From contig NW_020654748.1 of the NCBI RefSeq assembly GCF_003589595.1, forward strand, positions 6,672,779-6,736,778: a stretch of 64,000 nucleotides of DNA, given 5' to 3'. This DNA comes from Hyposmocoma kahamanoa. Its lineage: Eukaryota; Arthropoda; Insecta; Lepidoptera; Cosmopterigidae. The position numbers and the translations under genes are program-made. This document shows, one piece after another, positions 37,386 to 49,746 of this stretch. The stretch's first letter is position 1. Every line of letters starts with the position of its first letter. The notes beneath the pieces are model-generated. The model worked only from the letters and a program-made list of their open reading frames with translations. It had not been told where the DNA came from and did no database searches.

Positions 37386-37964
37386 TATTTTCTAAGGATT
37401 TTCTTTTCTTTACTTGTCGGTTGGGAATATAAAAATATTATTGTAGATATTTTAGGTAGCTTTAAATAGCACACTAGTGTTGAGACATTGATTAAATAAC
37501 AGAAATACATTTAAGTAGAAACCAAACTTATTTTATATATTATTAAGAATTTTTCGAAATGAAACTATTTTATCCAAATTACAATTACTAATGTATGCAA
37601 TGTAATTTTACAATATGTATCATTTTACAATACTGTTCGAGTGCTTACTTTGGAACATTAAACGTAGAACTAGACGAAAACTACAACAATTTGACGGTTC
37701 GTCTCTGGGGGGGTCAGAGCCGCTGTGACTGAGCTTCACGTTCTAAATTTGGTATATTTTCTCTGAAGTACATCGTCAAAACATCTGCTTTTAACTTTGA
37801 GGTTTCATTAAAAGGAAAGATTCTTTCAGGAAATGAAAACATAAAATAGCAAAGTCGCTACGACAAGGAAAATGTCATTTGCCTTTAATTATCTGAGGTA
37901 AAACGATTTTACACACGTGTATTTTTAGTGTTATATTATATTATTATATTTTTATGGGCCTCAC

Positions 37965-38295
37965 AAAAAAGCTCAAAGTTATTCAACGACTGATCGGATC
38001 AGAAATGAGGAGATCCGTAGAAGAACGAACGTCATCAACATAGCTCAAAGGATTTACAAGTTGAAGTGGTAGCGGGCAGGACACATAGCTCGTAGAACTG
38101 ACGGCCGTTGGGGCGGAAAGGTTCTTGAATGGAGACCACGAACCGGAAGGCGTTCAGCGGGACGGCCCCCTACTAGATGGACGGATGACTTGGTAAGGGC
38201 GGCGGGTAACCGATGGCTGTCCGACCGGCTAGTCTGGCAATATTTGGGGGAGGTCTATGTTCAGCAGTGGACGTCTTCCGGCTGATATGATGATG
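37965..38295 (+). mobile_element. RTE-clade LINE, 3' end
   Basis: C-terminal end of a reverse transcriptase on the plus strand: RIYKLKW, a stop, RAGHIARRTDGRWGGKVLEW, RPRTGRRSAGRPPTRWTDDL, VRAAGNRWL, then YVQQWTSSG and a stop, followed by an (ATG/GAT)n tail. This is the characteristic RTE carboxy-terminal module and 3' microsatellite. The stop (TAG at KLKW*RAG) and 5' truncation show it is dead. Confidence 0.8.
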
Positions 38296-38364
38296 ATGAT
38301 TATATTATTATTTATTATATTAGACGTTGCTGCGTATATCACATACGTTGCTCTAAAACCATAA

Positions 38365-38525
38365 GTAAGTAACTAAAGTACTTGTGTCATGGAAATCGGA
38401 GACAACGACGGTACCACAAACACCCAGATATAAAAATTAGTTTTTCTACAGTAACTCGGCGGAGAATCGAATCCGGGACCTAAGAGATGGAGACATCATG
38501 AAAACGGAATGCAAGTCACTCGACT
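38365..38525 (-). mobile_element. SINE family E-like copy
   Basis: Reverse copy: gtcatggaaatcggagacaa, ggtaccacaaacacccagat, cggagaatcgaatccgggac, gcaagtcactcgac. Confidence 0.7.
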
Positions 38526-38526
38526 T

Positions 38527-38813
38527 TTTTTTATAACACAGAATACTAAGTGGCGGGACGAACAAAACGTGCGCCTGGTGATAAGCGACACGCCATAACA
38601 GTTGCATTCAGAACTTTAAATTGCAAAGATCTTATGGGCACTGCCACTGCGCCCGTCACCCTGAGACATAAGTTGACAAGTCCCATGTACCTATAATTTC
38701 ACCCTTACCCTTCAAAACCGGAACGCAGTGATGCTCGTATTACTGCTTGGCAGCAGATATAGGAAAAGTGGCAATTTCTCTGCACGAACTCTTTCACAAG
38801 GAGCTCTACTACT
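38527..38813 (-). mobile_element. family B repeat
   Basis: Reverse copy: agtggcgggacgaacaaaac, cgcccgtcaccctgagacat, aagttgacaagtcccatgta, ctctttcacaaggagctcta. Confidence 0.8.
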
Positions 38814-39458
38814 ATTAATGTGATGATGTACTGACTTTGTGAAGACTGCTTATAACTATTTAATTTTCACTTGTCAGATGTGACAAATTTTAACCGTTTA
38901 GTGCAACTACTACAACAATAACTACAACAACTGCTTTAGTGTCTAACTATGTATCTGTTAGAATGTGTAAATATGAAATAAATAAATAAATTAAATTTTT
39001 GTCAAATTACACGAACTCTAACGTTATATATGTTTTAATACGCCATTAAAACGAATGGCGCATTTGAATAGCCTTTGTTATAATAGCTTTTTGGTTTCGG
39101 AATAAGTTGTGGCTGTTCTCTGGAGATTTTCCATTTAATTACTGTGTGGAAGGACAGGAGATCTAGAAACACGTCGAGAATAGTTTAAAATTGTATGTAT
39201 TTGATAATGATTACATTCATGTTGAAAAACTTTGTATGAAAAAGAACGAATTATTATTATGTAAAAAACTGACCGCTTTTGCAAATAAAAACAATGATTA
39301 TTTATCATGCATGCACTGCATGAAATGCACTAGTTTTTCTGCTATAGGTGCCCCTTTACGTAGTCCATTTTATTTTTGTGAGATTCTCTTGAAAACAGTT
39401 TTGTGTTTTGTGAACAGAAAATTGTTCACTAAGTGGGCGATTTGTAATTCACATAATA

Positions 39459-40740
39459 CGTGGGGCGCACTATATATTTCCGAAATGATTAAGAAAAAAA
39501 TTACTATAAATGGTCAGAAATTAATGTATTGTTTCTCTAAATATTCTCCGTTAGCGTTAATGCATTTTTTCATACGAATGAACCAATTTTGAAAACATGT
39601 ATACCACTCCTCCGTGACAATCACTGAAACATATTTTTCATACTCTTCGACATCCTCTTCAGGTGATGAAAATCGTTGAGCGCGTAACTGGTTCTTAATT
39701 TTTGGAAATAAATAAAAGTCACAAGGTGCCAGGTCGGGACTGTACGCGAGATGGCTCATAAGGCCAACGTTGTTCACCTTCAAAAATTCATTTGTCTGTC
39801 TGGCCGTGTGAGAACTGGCATTATTGTGGTGTAAGATGATACGGGTTTTCGGTTATTTTTACGGAGTTTGTCAATAACTTCCGGCAAACAAATGGTCGTG
39901 TACCAATACTACACTATTCATGATACAGCGATTCTCCAAAGCAACAGTAGCCACGTGTCCTGTTTTATTAAAAAAAGAAGCAATCATCCGCTTAGAGGCA
40001 CTTTGAACGCGCGCCACTTTGGTTGGTTTCGGCTCATCTCGAAAGACCCATACGCTCGATTGCTACTTTGTTTTGGGATCGTAACTACAAATCCATGTTT
40101 CGTCACCTATTACTATGTCCCACACCAAATTTGACGCCCCTTCGTTGAATCTGGTAAGCGTAGCATTGCACCAAGTGACGCGATCCGTTTTTTGAGCCTC
40201 AGTCAAATTGTGTGGGATCTATCGAAAGCACAGTTTTTCACACCCAAATGTTTGTGTAGTATTGATTGTATTTGACTAATGCCTATGCTTAAAGATGCCC
40301 GAATCTCATGGTATGTCACATGCCTGTCTGTTTTGATCATACAGCGCACAGCGTCGATGTTTTTCTTCTTCACAGAATTTCGTCACTGAGATTCACACGA
40401 TCGCGTTTAAATTCTGCAAACCAGCTATAAATAGTCGTCTTGCACGATGCTTCATCGCCAAAAGCAGTTTCAAGCCGAGTGACGCTCCGTTGAGCTGTTA
40501 AATTACACTTAAAGTCGTAGAAAATGATACTACGAAAATGTTCACTAGTTAAATCGATTAAATCCATGGCGATGTAGACAACCAATTTCTAAAATGACGC
40601 CACAATGTAAAAACAAGTGACAGTCAGATGAAACAAACTGTATTCTACAGCCAAAGAATTTTGTTTTCAAATCTTGTAATTACGTTTTAAATATTGTTTA
40701 TGTAAGTGGCCAGTTCTGGAAACTTATAGTGCGCCCTATG
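39459..40740 (-). mobile_element. full-length mariner element, inactive, nested in another repeat
   Basis: A 1,282-bp element flanked by TA (39457-39458 and 40741-40742). The TIRs share gggcgcactata then tttcc: left cgtggggcgcactatatatt, right end reversed catagggcgcactataagtt. The length is normal for mariner. It sits inside a dispersed repeat whose halves lie at 39004-39456 and 40743-40843; an uninterrupted copy of that repeat is at 34596-35010. Confidence 0.9.
39514..40567 (-). pseudogene. mariner transposase pseudogene
   Basis: Minus-strand remains of a DD34D transposase, starting MDLIDLTSEHFRSIIFYDFK. Recognisable blocks in order: an HTH with TTIYSWFAEFKRDR and LSDE; WIPHNLTEAQK preceded by a stop; VIGDETWICSYDPK (first Asp kept) with KQQSSVWVF; GHVATVALENR; then RIILHHNNASSH, where the second catalytic Asp has become Asn; and YSPDLAPCDFYLF (third Asp kept). 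At least two stops and frame changes break it (LSDEIL then a shift; stops near the IPHNL block and the K*PKTR join). It resembles the lepidopteran cecropia-type mariners I know. It cannot make an active enzyme. Confidence 0.88.
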
Positions 40741-40928
40741 TATGCCAGCTCATTTATGAAAACACTTCTGGCAAAAAAATCACTTCAAAAGTTCTTGTAA
40801 TTTTTTTTTAGTGGTGCACTTAGTGATTTGTCCAAAAATACGAAAAGTTGAACTTTTGAATCATCAATTTCCGAACCCCAATGTAGTAGTGAAATCGATT
40901 GGAATTCTCAACAATACCTCCTCATTTG

Positions 40929-41120
40929 AACTGCCTCCGTGGCCGAACGGTTACCATGCCGGACTGCCACGCAGAGGTCCCAGGTTCGATTCCCGGGCCG
41001 GGAGAAATATTTGTATGGCCTACATTTATTTCTCTCGTGAGTTTGGGTGTAATTTGTGGTTGTCTAATTGTGTGTCCATGGCACCCGCGACACAGGGTTT
41101 CCCTAGTGCGGGGCTTTTTA
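40929..41120 (+). mobile_element. SINE family A copy, well preserved
   Basis: Head ctgcctccgtggccgaacgg, ccatgccggactgccacgca, B box ggttcgattcc, body gagtttgggtgtaatttgtg, and tail gtttccctagtgcggggctt followed by poly-A. Best-preserved Pol III boxes of this family in the window. Confidence 0.85.
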
Positions 41121-41198
41121 AAAAAAAAAAAAAAAATTTCGTTTTTACCATCACTTCCGGGCCACCCTGTATATAAATATATGCTATATATGATTTAT

Positions 41199-41458
41199 AT
41201 GAAAAGCCGTGGTAGCCTAATATGGTTTACTTATTCGAATTCGGGCTCGTACCTCTTCATTTTTTTTTTAATTTAGTTAGGAATTTAGAATGACCTTTTC
41301 GTTGAAGGAAAACATCGTGGTGAAATCTGCATGTCGACGAAGATTCACAAGTTTCAGGAAAACATGTGTTTGACAGACGATGGTCTAAATCCTCGCCTTA
41401 GAGGAGACCATGCCGAGAAGTACGACGTATAAATGGGTCAATGATGACGATGATGAAT
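41199..41458 (+). mobile_element. SINE family C, long copy
   Basis: aagccgtggtagcctaatat, cgggctcgtacctcttcatt, cgttgaaggaaaacatcgtg, tgatgacgatgatgaatt tail. The B box is degraded (tattcgaattcgggctcg). Confidence 0.75.
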
Positions 41459-42424
41459 TTACGCTATAAAGGCACATTTTTCGCAAGTTTGATTAGTGAT
41501 AGCACAGATAATACAATATAGTACCCTTGCCTCAACGAACTAACTTCTTTTACTGGCATCTTAGAAGAGTAACTTGTTGACCTTTACAAGCAATGATGTA
41601 GAGATTGAGTGGTATTTATTGATATAATTATCGCGTCATCTACACACGTACGCGTTAAAAATACGAGAACATATCAAGTTAAACAGAATATCACTATCTT
41701 GTCAGAATATTTGTTTCTTCGGGCGCTGCTATTTTTTTATTTTTTTTATTAGTTCACCAACAACTGCTTACACTAAAACTACAATAAGGGAAGTACATAA
41801 TAGTGCTTATTGCTAAGTACAACAATTAATTACTAGCAAACACCGCATTCTATAAATTGTAAACACGTCATATAAGATATACCTATATCAACATTAAACA
41901 GGAACTTTCAATTGTGTCTCTTTATTCTTCTTCTATTTTCAATACTCAATACTCAATATATTTATTGCATTCATATGGTAAACATGTCTTAAATTTAAAA
42001 TAATGCTACACATATGAGCCCCTTATTAGGGATAACAATAACAGCAGAGGTAGGCCGAGGTTTCAATTATTAATTAAAATTGTTATTTATCAAATAATAA
42101 CATTTAAAAAAATGTCATATAATAATAAAGAAATACGTCATATTGTGAGTAGAATTATGTCACTTGAAAGTTTGAATTTAATTAGATTATAATTATAGAT
42201 ATATAATTATATACTACAAAGTGATGCCACTGTAGTGCTACTACAGTAGCATAACCCTACATTTTACACGTTATATTGTAGTATAGATTACAGTTTTAAG
42301 TTTTTTTAAATATGTGGATAAGCGTAATATAAAATCAATACATACAAATGTATATAATTTTTTAAGTTTATCCCGCAGCCTGAAAGTTACTTGAAAGAAA
42401 ATCTGCTTTATTATCTTTTATCCT

Positions 42425-42622
42425 AACTAACTGCTTCTGAGGCCGAGCTGTTATCATGCTGGTCTGCCACGTAGAGGTCCCGGGTTCGATTCCCGGGCCG
42501 GGAGAAATATTTGTATGGCTTACATTTATAACTCTCGTGAGTTTGTCGTTGTCTACATGTATGTTCATGACACTCGCGACAAAGGGTTTCCCTAGTGCGG
42601 GTCTATGAGTGTGTGCTTTAGT
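42425..42622 (+). mobile_element. SINE family A copy
   Basis: ctgcttctgaggccgagctg, B box cgggttcgattcccgggccg, gggtttccctagtgcgggtc; same body as the other copies with a small internal deletion after gagtttg. Confidence 0.8.
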
Positions 42623-43379
42623 TATTTATCCTTCCTTTGTCTCTGTATTTTGTTCAAGTATACAATAAAGTGTACTCGTATTGTTAATATAAGTAAACGA
42701 AAAAAACAGTTACAAGAATCATCAGAACAAATTTGCATAATTCATTCTCAAGGTGACCGTATTGTAACAGCACACAAAAAATACTTTGTCTCAGCATGAG
42801 TTTTCAGCGGAATCCAGTTTTACTAAATTCACCGGTCAGAAGATCGAAGAAGTACATTAAACCTTACATTGTCATTCGAAGTCATTTGTTACCTCGTTTT
42901 TTTTTTAATCAATTCCAACCCTTAGGCACTGAACAATCCAATCGAAAGGGATCACGCATCTTTATCTGATTTACTTACGTTGAAGTAGGTACATACCGTT
43001 TATTTGGTTAGGGATGGAAAAAAAAAAACATGTAAACCTACGGGTTCAATTCCTCCACCGTAATAAAAAAGAAATGAGTTAATCGAAATTTGATTACATC
43101 TTTCGGTGTCTTAGACGTATGAGAAATTGATTGAAGGATCTATAAAAATTGTCTTGTCCTGATCGCTGACTAAAATTTATGAAACAGCGGATGTTATTAT
43201 TATTGTCGATACAAAGACCTAACAAACAAAACAGAAAAATTCATTCAATAAAATAATTTGTAAAACTTAATGTAGCGTAAATTGGAATGTTTTCTTTGTA
43301 AAATTAAAAATAAGGTATTTAATTAATAACTATTGTAACTATAGTGAAAAAATAGGGTGGTTTGCATTAATATTAGACA

Positions 43380-43505
43380 TAACTGGTTGAAGACTGTACC
43401 ACCTCAGTCAACCGTGACCATGGGACCTGTAAAGGGCCCGAAACGTCGGTTTGTTTGAAAAAACAAATATACGCGATTTAAATCCGGAAAAATAGTTTCA
43501 TTTCC
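43380..43505 (+). mobile_element. Penelope-like fragment, hammerhead-like core
   Basis: cgtgaccatgggacctgtaa then agggcccgaaacgtcggttt, followed by acgcgatttaaatccggaaa as in the 31732 copy. The stem GGGACC-UGUAAA-GGGCCC pairs at five of six positions. Confidence 0.45.
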
Positions 43506-43872
43506 TAGATGAATATCATTCAATCTGGACACTGGCAAAATTGTCCTCTGTGGGACAAAAGCCAATACACCCAAAAAAAGTGACTATCATGTTAGTAAAT
43601 ACATCATGAAATTCAATAAAAATGCAGCTGATATTACGCCTTGATTTGCGAGTATAGCAGTTCAGTCCACGTCCTGAACATCCAATATTGTTAAAACTCA
43701 TTTTAACGGCCGAACTTTGGCAAGCTACGTAGGTACGTGTTTATATTTAAGCGTGTGCCGTTTAAGGAAAAACGCGTGCTTAACTTACGCAAGTTTACTC
43801 GCGTGGAAACTCTTCCGTTAATACATACCCTTAGACCTTACATATACTTATGTATATATTAAAATTAAGGAG

Positions 43873-43925
43873 AACAGGGTTTCCCTAGTGCGGGGCTATG
43901 TTAAGTGTGTGCGTGATTATTAATA
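43873..43925 (+). mobile_element. SINE family A, 3' fragment
   Basis: Only the tail remains: gaacagggtttccctagtgc and ggggctatgttaagtgtgtg. Confidence 0.6.
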
Positions 43926-44467
43926 TATACATATATATATATTCTATTATGAACTTATGTTAAGAATGTTATTGTTTCACCTTTGGTACTAATGTTGGTG
44001 TAGGTGAAACCTGAAAAATAGTATGTATCGTTGAGGTCCTATCTTTTTAATTAGCAACTTTTTGTAAATGAATGAGTAAATTAACGAACGAATGAATAAA
44101 TGAATATAATGCGTTAATATGCTATTGAATAAATACGTCTTTATTATTTTTAATACCGATTGATTCTCCGACCAGGCGCGGTGTGGAATTTCACTCCTAT
44201 ACTTGTAAGCGATCAAATTGTAATTACAAAGCGTCTATACTTCTACGTTCAATATACTTACAGCTACGAGTGGAACTCTTTGTCATGTCATCTATTTTTC
44301 GAACAGTACGCCCTGGATATTATGTCGGAGTGATCAGAGCATTCAGTCATTCAATCATTAACGATCGATGTTGCCTTACTAAAACGACTATAAAAAATGC
44401 AACGACTATAAAAAATATGCATAATAATAATTTAGAGTGGTTATACGGCGACTTTTACCATCGATGC

Positions 44468-44595
44468 AAACTCGCGACTGCATCGATACAAACGCGCGAC
44501 TGCATCGATAGAAACGCGCGATTGCATCGATACAAACGCGCGACTGCATCGATACAAACGCGCGACTGCATCGACACAAACGCGCGACTGCATTG
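44468..44595 (+). repeat. 22-bp tandem repeat, about 6 copies
   Basis: The unit cgcgcgactgcatcgatacaaa repeats six times with a few substitutions. A 148-codon frame crosses it only because the unit has no stop in any plus frame. Confidence 0.9.
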
Positions 44596-45006
44596 CTGCA
44601 ATCGCTTATTAATAGAGGTGGGCGTTTAAACGAAAAGCAAATTATAAAATAAACTCTTAAGCACGCTTTTTATTTTAAATGTAAGCGTTGGTCAGTTCTT
44701 TACTCAACAATTTAATTTTTTACAACGTGCCTGAGTTTCAAGTCCCACCATTTATATTTCCTAAATAAATTAATTCGTCAATATGAATAATAATTTTATA
44801 AATAAAAATAAAACTCGTTGAACGTTGAACGTTGCAAGCTTTTTTAACATAAAAGCCAATGCGCTTATACGTTTTTCTAATCGATTTTTAAGCTTCAAAC
44901 TAAAAAAACGTTTAAGTGAAAAGCGCTTAAAAAATCTTTTTTTAAAAAGCTGCAATGTTTAAAAAAATAACCAGTTTTTCATATCTCTACTTATAAATCA
45001 CAAGTG

Positions 45007-45062
45007 TAGCGATGCAACCGCGCGTTTGTATCGATGTAGTCGCGCGTTTGCATCGTTTGCAT
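45007..45062 (-). repeat. inverted partner of the 22-bp tandem repeat
   Basis: gatgcaaccgcgcgtttgta, tcgatgtagtcgcgcgtttg: two units in reverse, 410 bp after the array. With 44468-44595 they form a foldback structure. Confidence 0.8.
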
Positions 45063-45120
45063 TTGTTGTAATTTTGTGTAATGTGGCGTTACAATAAATG
45101 CTTTCTATTTCTATTTTATA

Positions 45121-45393
45121 TTAACCCGTTCATAGACAGTAACGTCATTTACCGTAAAATTAAAAATCAGAATACGGTAGTACGGGGTACCTCGTTTCTC
45201 TATATGGATCTCAAAAAAACAACTACGGTCTTTACAGAGCGATTGCCAACCGCTTTTTGTGTAGTCGCCGCGTACTGCTTCACCATAGAGAAGTATCAAC
45301 AACGTATCTACAAAATTCAATTCTTTATATTGAATCAATATAAGCATTAAAAAAGCAGTTTATGTGGTGCTATTTACGTACTGTCTATGAACG
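45121..45393 (+). mobile_element. TTAA-flanked MITE (piggyBac-like), copy 2
   Basis: Starts ttaacccgttcatagacagt; the right end reversed is cgttcatagacagtacg, an inverted repeat. TTAA precedes the left end. Its 78- and 89-codon frames are not conserved with copy 1. Confidence 0.6.
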
Positions 45394-45714
45394 AATGTAA
45401 CGAAAATGGAAATATACTGAAGTAGATAATTGAATGATTAATAAGTTCACTTTTATTAAGCACTATATCTATTTATTGCTGGATTTAATAAAATTGAATC
45501 ATCACAGGGTTTTCCAAGTGAATTGGGTTTTCCACAAGCCTGTTCTATGAACTTTCTTAATGATTGATAAGTAAATTCATATAATCTAAATAACATCATG
45601 TCTGTTTTATTATTGGTATTAACAAAATATGTATATAAATATATTTAATAGTATTTGTATATGAAACTCTGTTTCATTGGTTGAATTTTTAATATCAATA
45701 TTTCTTTTACTACT

Positions 45715-46205
45715 GTTAATTTAGAAAATCGCTAATCATGCAATTTCATCTCTTATTACAATTGCTTTTAGCAAAATTGTGGAGTTAATCTAATAGATAG
45801 AGCGCGGTTTTGGAAGTGTTCATCGGCAAAATAAATGATCAAAAACAGAGTTTGTCGCACGACTCAAAAGTGACGTAGTACAGAGGACATCACATTGCAC
45901 AGTTTCAAAATTTTAGAAATATTGTAAGAAAATAATAAATAAAATAGTAATAAATGTGACGATTTTCTTGTACACGAATGTTCTGCGTTTTGCAAAATTA
46001 TGTACGAAACAATTTACGAAAATGTCTTCTCTTATTAGAGTACACTCTGTGTGAAGTTTAATCAGTGAGAATCAGAGTATAGTAGCAGATGGAGTGCACG
46101 AAACGGGCCTCCCCGTACGCCGTACTCCTTTCCTGCACATCTGAGCAACAAATGGGCTTTGAACTTTTACTACGATGCCAAGCATTACAGTGCATGTCAA
46201 ACTTG
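45715..46205. repeat. unclassified 500-bp dispersed repeat, copy 1
   Basis: Shares gctaatcatg, ttgcttttagcaaaattgtg, tcatcggcaaaataaatg, gattttcttgtacacgaatg, acactctgtgtgaag and caagcattacagtgca, in order, with 55766-56305. Confidence 0.75.
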
Positions 46206-46207
46206 AA

Positions 46208-46278
46208 CAACACAAAGAAAAATTCCTTCGATCTGACTGGATTCAAACCAGGCCCTGTGCTCTCGTTCACCGTCCGAA
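46208..46278 (-). mobile_element. SINE family D fragment
   Basis: cacaaagaaaaattccttcg then ctgactggattcaaaccagg is a family D tail and T-arm in reverse. Confidence 0.5.
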
Positions 46279-46470
46279 ACAATCACTGTAACACGTGATG
46301 CGAATGAAGCTTCATACTTAACATTGTTTTTGAATTTGGTCGAGTATAACTTATTTGACAGTTATTGTTTCGGTCGGATGTCGGACGAAATACGAGAGTG
46401 GGTCGCCGCTTTTACCAACTTAGCTACATACTGAGTTATGAAATCTTACGAATTTCTCTGCTTGTTGCAG

Positions 46471-46576
46471 GGACCTAAAATGAATCGTTGTGAGACAGCG
46501 CTACATGAAGTGTATATCACCATCCCGCTTTTTTGTCGTTACGAACCTATACTGAACTGTAATAAGAGTTCATGGT
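46471..46576 (-). mobile_element. fragment of the 27911-type MITE
   Basis: gagacagcgctacatgaagt, gtatatcaccatcccgcttt and gtaataagagttcatggtaa match 27915-28030 in reverse. Confidence 0.65.
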
Positions 46577-47016
46577 AAGGTTACAGATAAAAAAATAATA
46601 ATACTGAGATGGATTACCCAGTAGTTACGTCGAATCACCACATTCTGAACTATGAGATATAAAAAAAAATTGTTTAATTTCCAAGTCCACATTATTCTAA
46701 ATGTTTAAACGTGCATTTTGTAAACGTCAACTACCAAGTAAAATCAGTATTGTGGAAAGAAGATCTGCCTTTATTCACGCTATTCTTGAAAATCATTTTT
46801 CTAGAAGTTCAACGATCACCGACATGTTACACATAATGATTTTTATGTTTACGACGTGCTATGGATTCTTCGAAGGCTTGTATATCACCATATTAATCAC
46901 CCCAGATAAGAATAGTAAACACTACGTAATAATGACTGCGAGATATGCAAGCAATCTGATTTCTCCGTATTACTTTCATGAACATCTTACAGTTCATGGT
47001 CGTAAATAGAAACATT

Positions 47017-47531
47017 AGGAATGCTATAAATAAGTATTGTGTAAATAAAAAATAATTATGTAAACGAATTATGATTCGGATGTGGAGATAAAGGAGAAAA
47101 AGTATTTTTGAATCACCAATTAATATGCATGATAAATTGAATCTTGCCATGAAGCACGTGTTCTAAGATAAATTATGCGTGTAATAAAAAATACCCGCTA
47201 CCAAATCATGATAGCTAAAACTGAAACGTCATACGTTAAATTGACTTTCATGACGTGAAATAAAGCAATATATAAGGAATGCTTTAAAATGTGTATTGTA
47301 TTAATAAAACATAATTATGTAAGCGAATTATGAGTCAAATGGGGAGATAAAGGAGAAAATAAATTTCTGAATCACTTAATTAATATGCAATGACACAAAT
47401 TGAATCTTATCATGAAGCACGTTTTCCAAGATAAAATTATGCGTGTAATAAAAAAAATCCCGCTACCGAATCATGATAAATTAAACTAAAACGCCATGAT
47501 TTTTCGTGACGTGAAATAAAGCAATATAAAT
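47017..47531 (+). repeat. 258-bp tandem duplication
   Basis: Units 47017-47274 and 47275-47531 share aggaatgct, gtggagataaaggagaaaa, atcatgaagcacg-type, gataaattatgcgtgtaata and acgtgaaataaagcaatata in the same order, with about 10% differences. Confidence 0.88.
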
Positions 47532-47629
47532 ACTTTGAAACCGATGATAATAAGGGAAATGAAAATATTTTTCCGAGTATAAAGTCCTGGATGTATTTTC
47601 AAACAAACAAAAGTTTTTGGCTTGTTACA

Positions 47630-47710
47630 GACAGTCATTTGCGACAGTGGGACCTGTAAAGAGCCCGAAACGTTGGTTTCTTTGAAAACACATGATTTAG
47701 TATATCGTAT
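47630..47710 (+). mobile_element. Penelope-like fragment, hammerhead-like core
   Basis: gcgacagtgggacctgtaaa then gagcccgaaacgttggtttc. It is shorter and more diverged than the other two. Confidence 0.4.
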
Positions 47711-48091
47711 CCAAAGTATAATAAAGCCCACAAAGTCACTTTAGAGTGAAAACCTCGCATACGCGTTTTCACATAGTCGGTATTTACTGATTTTCGTTGA
47801 AGAACTTAACTTATAAACTTGTCGCTCAATTGTATTATTAAAGTAACATGGTATTTGAATGAGGTATACTTTAACTAATTAAAATGCTAACTACAAACAT
47901 TATTGCGTTTATTACATTTTACACCATATTTTCATCTTCGTCGTGAAAAATTATATAGACATCACATACGACAATTTCATTCTAAGACGACGACATGTGA
48001 TTATACGTCAAAAATCTTTGATCACATGAAATATAATGTCATAAAAATAATACGGACTATATGAAACAAATTAATATCTATACGAGTACTG

Positions 48092-48172
48092 TAAAAGCCG
48101 TGGCAGCGTGGCGTGTGTTTGAAGGAAATCGTGATGAAACCTGCAGGTTGAAGAAGATTCACAACGAAAAAA
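48092..48172 (+). mobile_element. SINE family C, deleted copy
   Basis: aaaagccgtggcagcgtgg joins directly to gaaggaaatcgtgatgaaac; the tRNA-like middle is missing. Confidence 0.55.
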
Positions 48173-48796
48173 GATGATATATATAAAATTTAAAATAAAA
48201 TGGCCAGCAGTTTCTTGGTGAATAATTAATTCTACACCCATTTACACCACAAGATTTTTAACAATTAAATTATGTTGTATCTACGTAAATCAAATATAGT
48301 TTATTATTTAATTTATTCTATATCGAAGCGGCGAAAACAATTTAATCAATATTCAACTGTACAAAACCTTAGCACCACATTTACACCATCACACCACAAT
48401 CCTGTCATAATTACGTGTCGTATTCGCAGGTAATTTATAAATTATACACGTACACGATCTGTAAATAACTGACATCGTATAACGCACCTGCACGTTTACA
48501 ATGCCACTTAAAAGGACTCGTAGTCTTCGTCTCTTCAATACAGAAAATCTAGCAAAATATTTTTATGAATCTTTTGATGTGACAGACTCATGCTGTGGAC
48601 ATGCCCTCAGTGGGAAAAAAATTCACGGTAGATTGATACAACCCATCAATATATACCTAAACACCTCTCAACACGGGAAGTCAATCTGCTATTCTATTTG
48701 GGTACAATGGGTATCAACATTTTATGTGTCTACATATACAAAAAATGTTAGACCATAGTGTTTGTATACGCTATACACTCTCGATTAATTCATTTT

Positions 48797-49046
48797 TCTG
48801 CCGCCAAGCAGTAATGTCAACATTACTGTTTTCCGGTTTCGAAGGGTAAGGATGCTGGTGAAATTACAGACACATGGGACTTGTCAACTTATGTCTCAGG
48901 GTGACGGGCGCAGTGACAGTGTCCCGCAGATCTTTGTGATTTAAAGCTCTGAGCGGCACTGCTACAGGCACGGACAGGCGTGTAGCTTACTATCAGGCGC
49001 ACGAGTAGCTCGTCCCGTCATCACCAACTTATTACAAAAAAAATTG
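48797..49046 (+). mobile_element. family B repeat
   Basis: Plus copy lacking the first 50 bp: ttctgccgccaagcagtaat, cacatgggacttgtcaactt, cacggacaggcgtgtagctt, ending in poly-A. Confidence 0.8.
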
Positions 49047-49746
49047 AATACATATTCGTAAAGAAAAAGGTGAACGAACTTAAAACTAAACAACTCATAA
49101 ACCTAAACCTAAACAAGTCAATGACTTCGAAACTACAAAAGCATTGTATAACTTTTGAAACTTCAAAAATATATCCAAGTAGAAATACATAAAAGTTTTT
49201 ATTATTTTTACAAAATGTAATTTAGTTTTTTTTTAAAGTATACAATGCAGCGAATGGTGTCATGTAAATCCGTATTATATTATTTCCAAATTACAGTACT
49301 ATAATATTGATGATGTTAAAGAGCTTGTGAACTTTTTAACTCTTCCATAATATAACAGTACACTTTCCTGTTAATTTTGTGTCTATTTTAAGTACTTTGA
49401 AGTGTATATTTGTTTTCGTTAATTATTAAAGAACACTAAATATTATTTAATTAGACGAGTAGACGCCCGATGGACTAAAGCAGTCACGGAATTATGGCTA
49501 ACAAGAGACAAGGAGCTCTACTGCTATTAAGATGATGATGACGATGATAAGTATACGATATTAGGTTACTATTTTCTTTTAAATATGTAGTTACACAATT
49601 TAGCAGTGGCAAGGCGTTCATATAACTCGATTCCCACCGGCTTGTCAAAATTTTTCCAAGTATTATCAAAAGACTATATAGCGCGTATACTCTACCATTT
49701 AAAAAATGTATGTTCAAAATATTCAATAAAACTTTGTGCCTTTTTA

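Larger units (their letters stand above)
39004..40843 (+). repeat. dispersed repeat F, split by mariner
   Basis: Second copy of repeat F. The left part runs to 39456 and the right part resumes at 40743 after the mariner. Class unknown; no coding sequence of its own was recognised. Confidence 0.75.

Noticed and set aside
39191..39592. 133-codon plus frame
   Set aside because: It spans repeat F and the mariner end; composed of unrelated parts.
44183..44629. 148-codon plus frame
   Set aside because: Over a quarter of it is the 22-bp tandem array read in rotating frames; there is no family match.
48501..48758. 85-codon plus frame starting MPLKRTRSLR
   Set aside because: No family recognised, no second exon or repeat partner; left unannotated.
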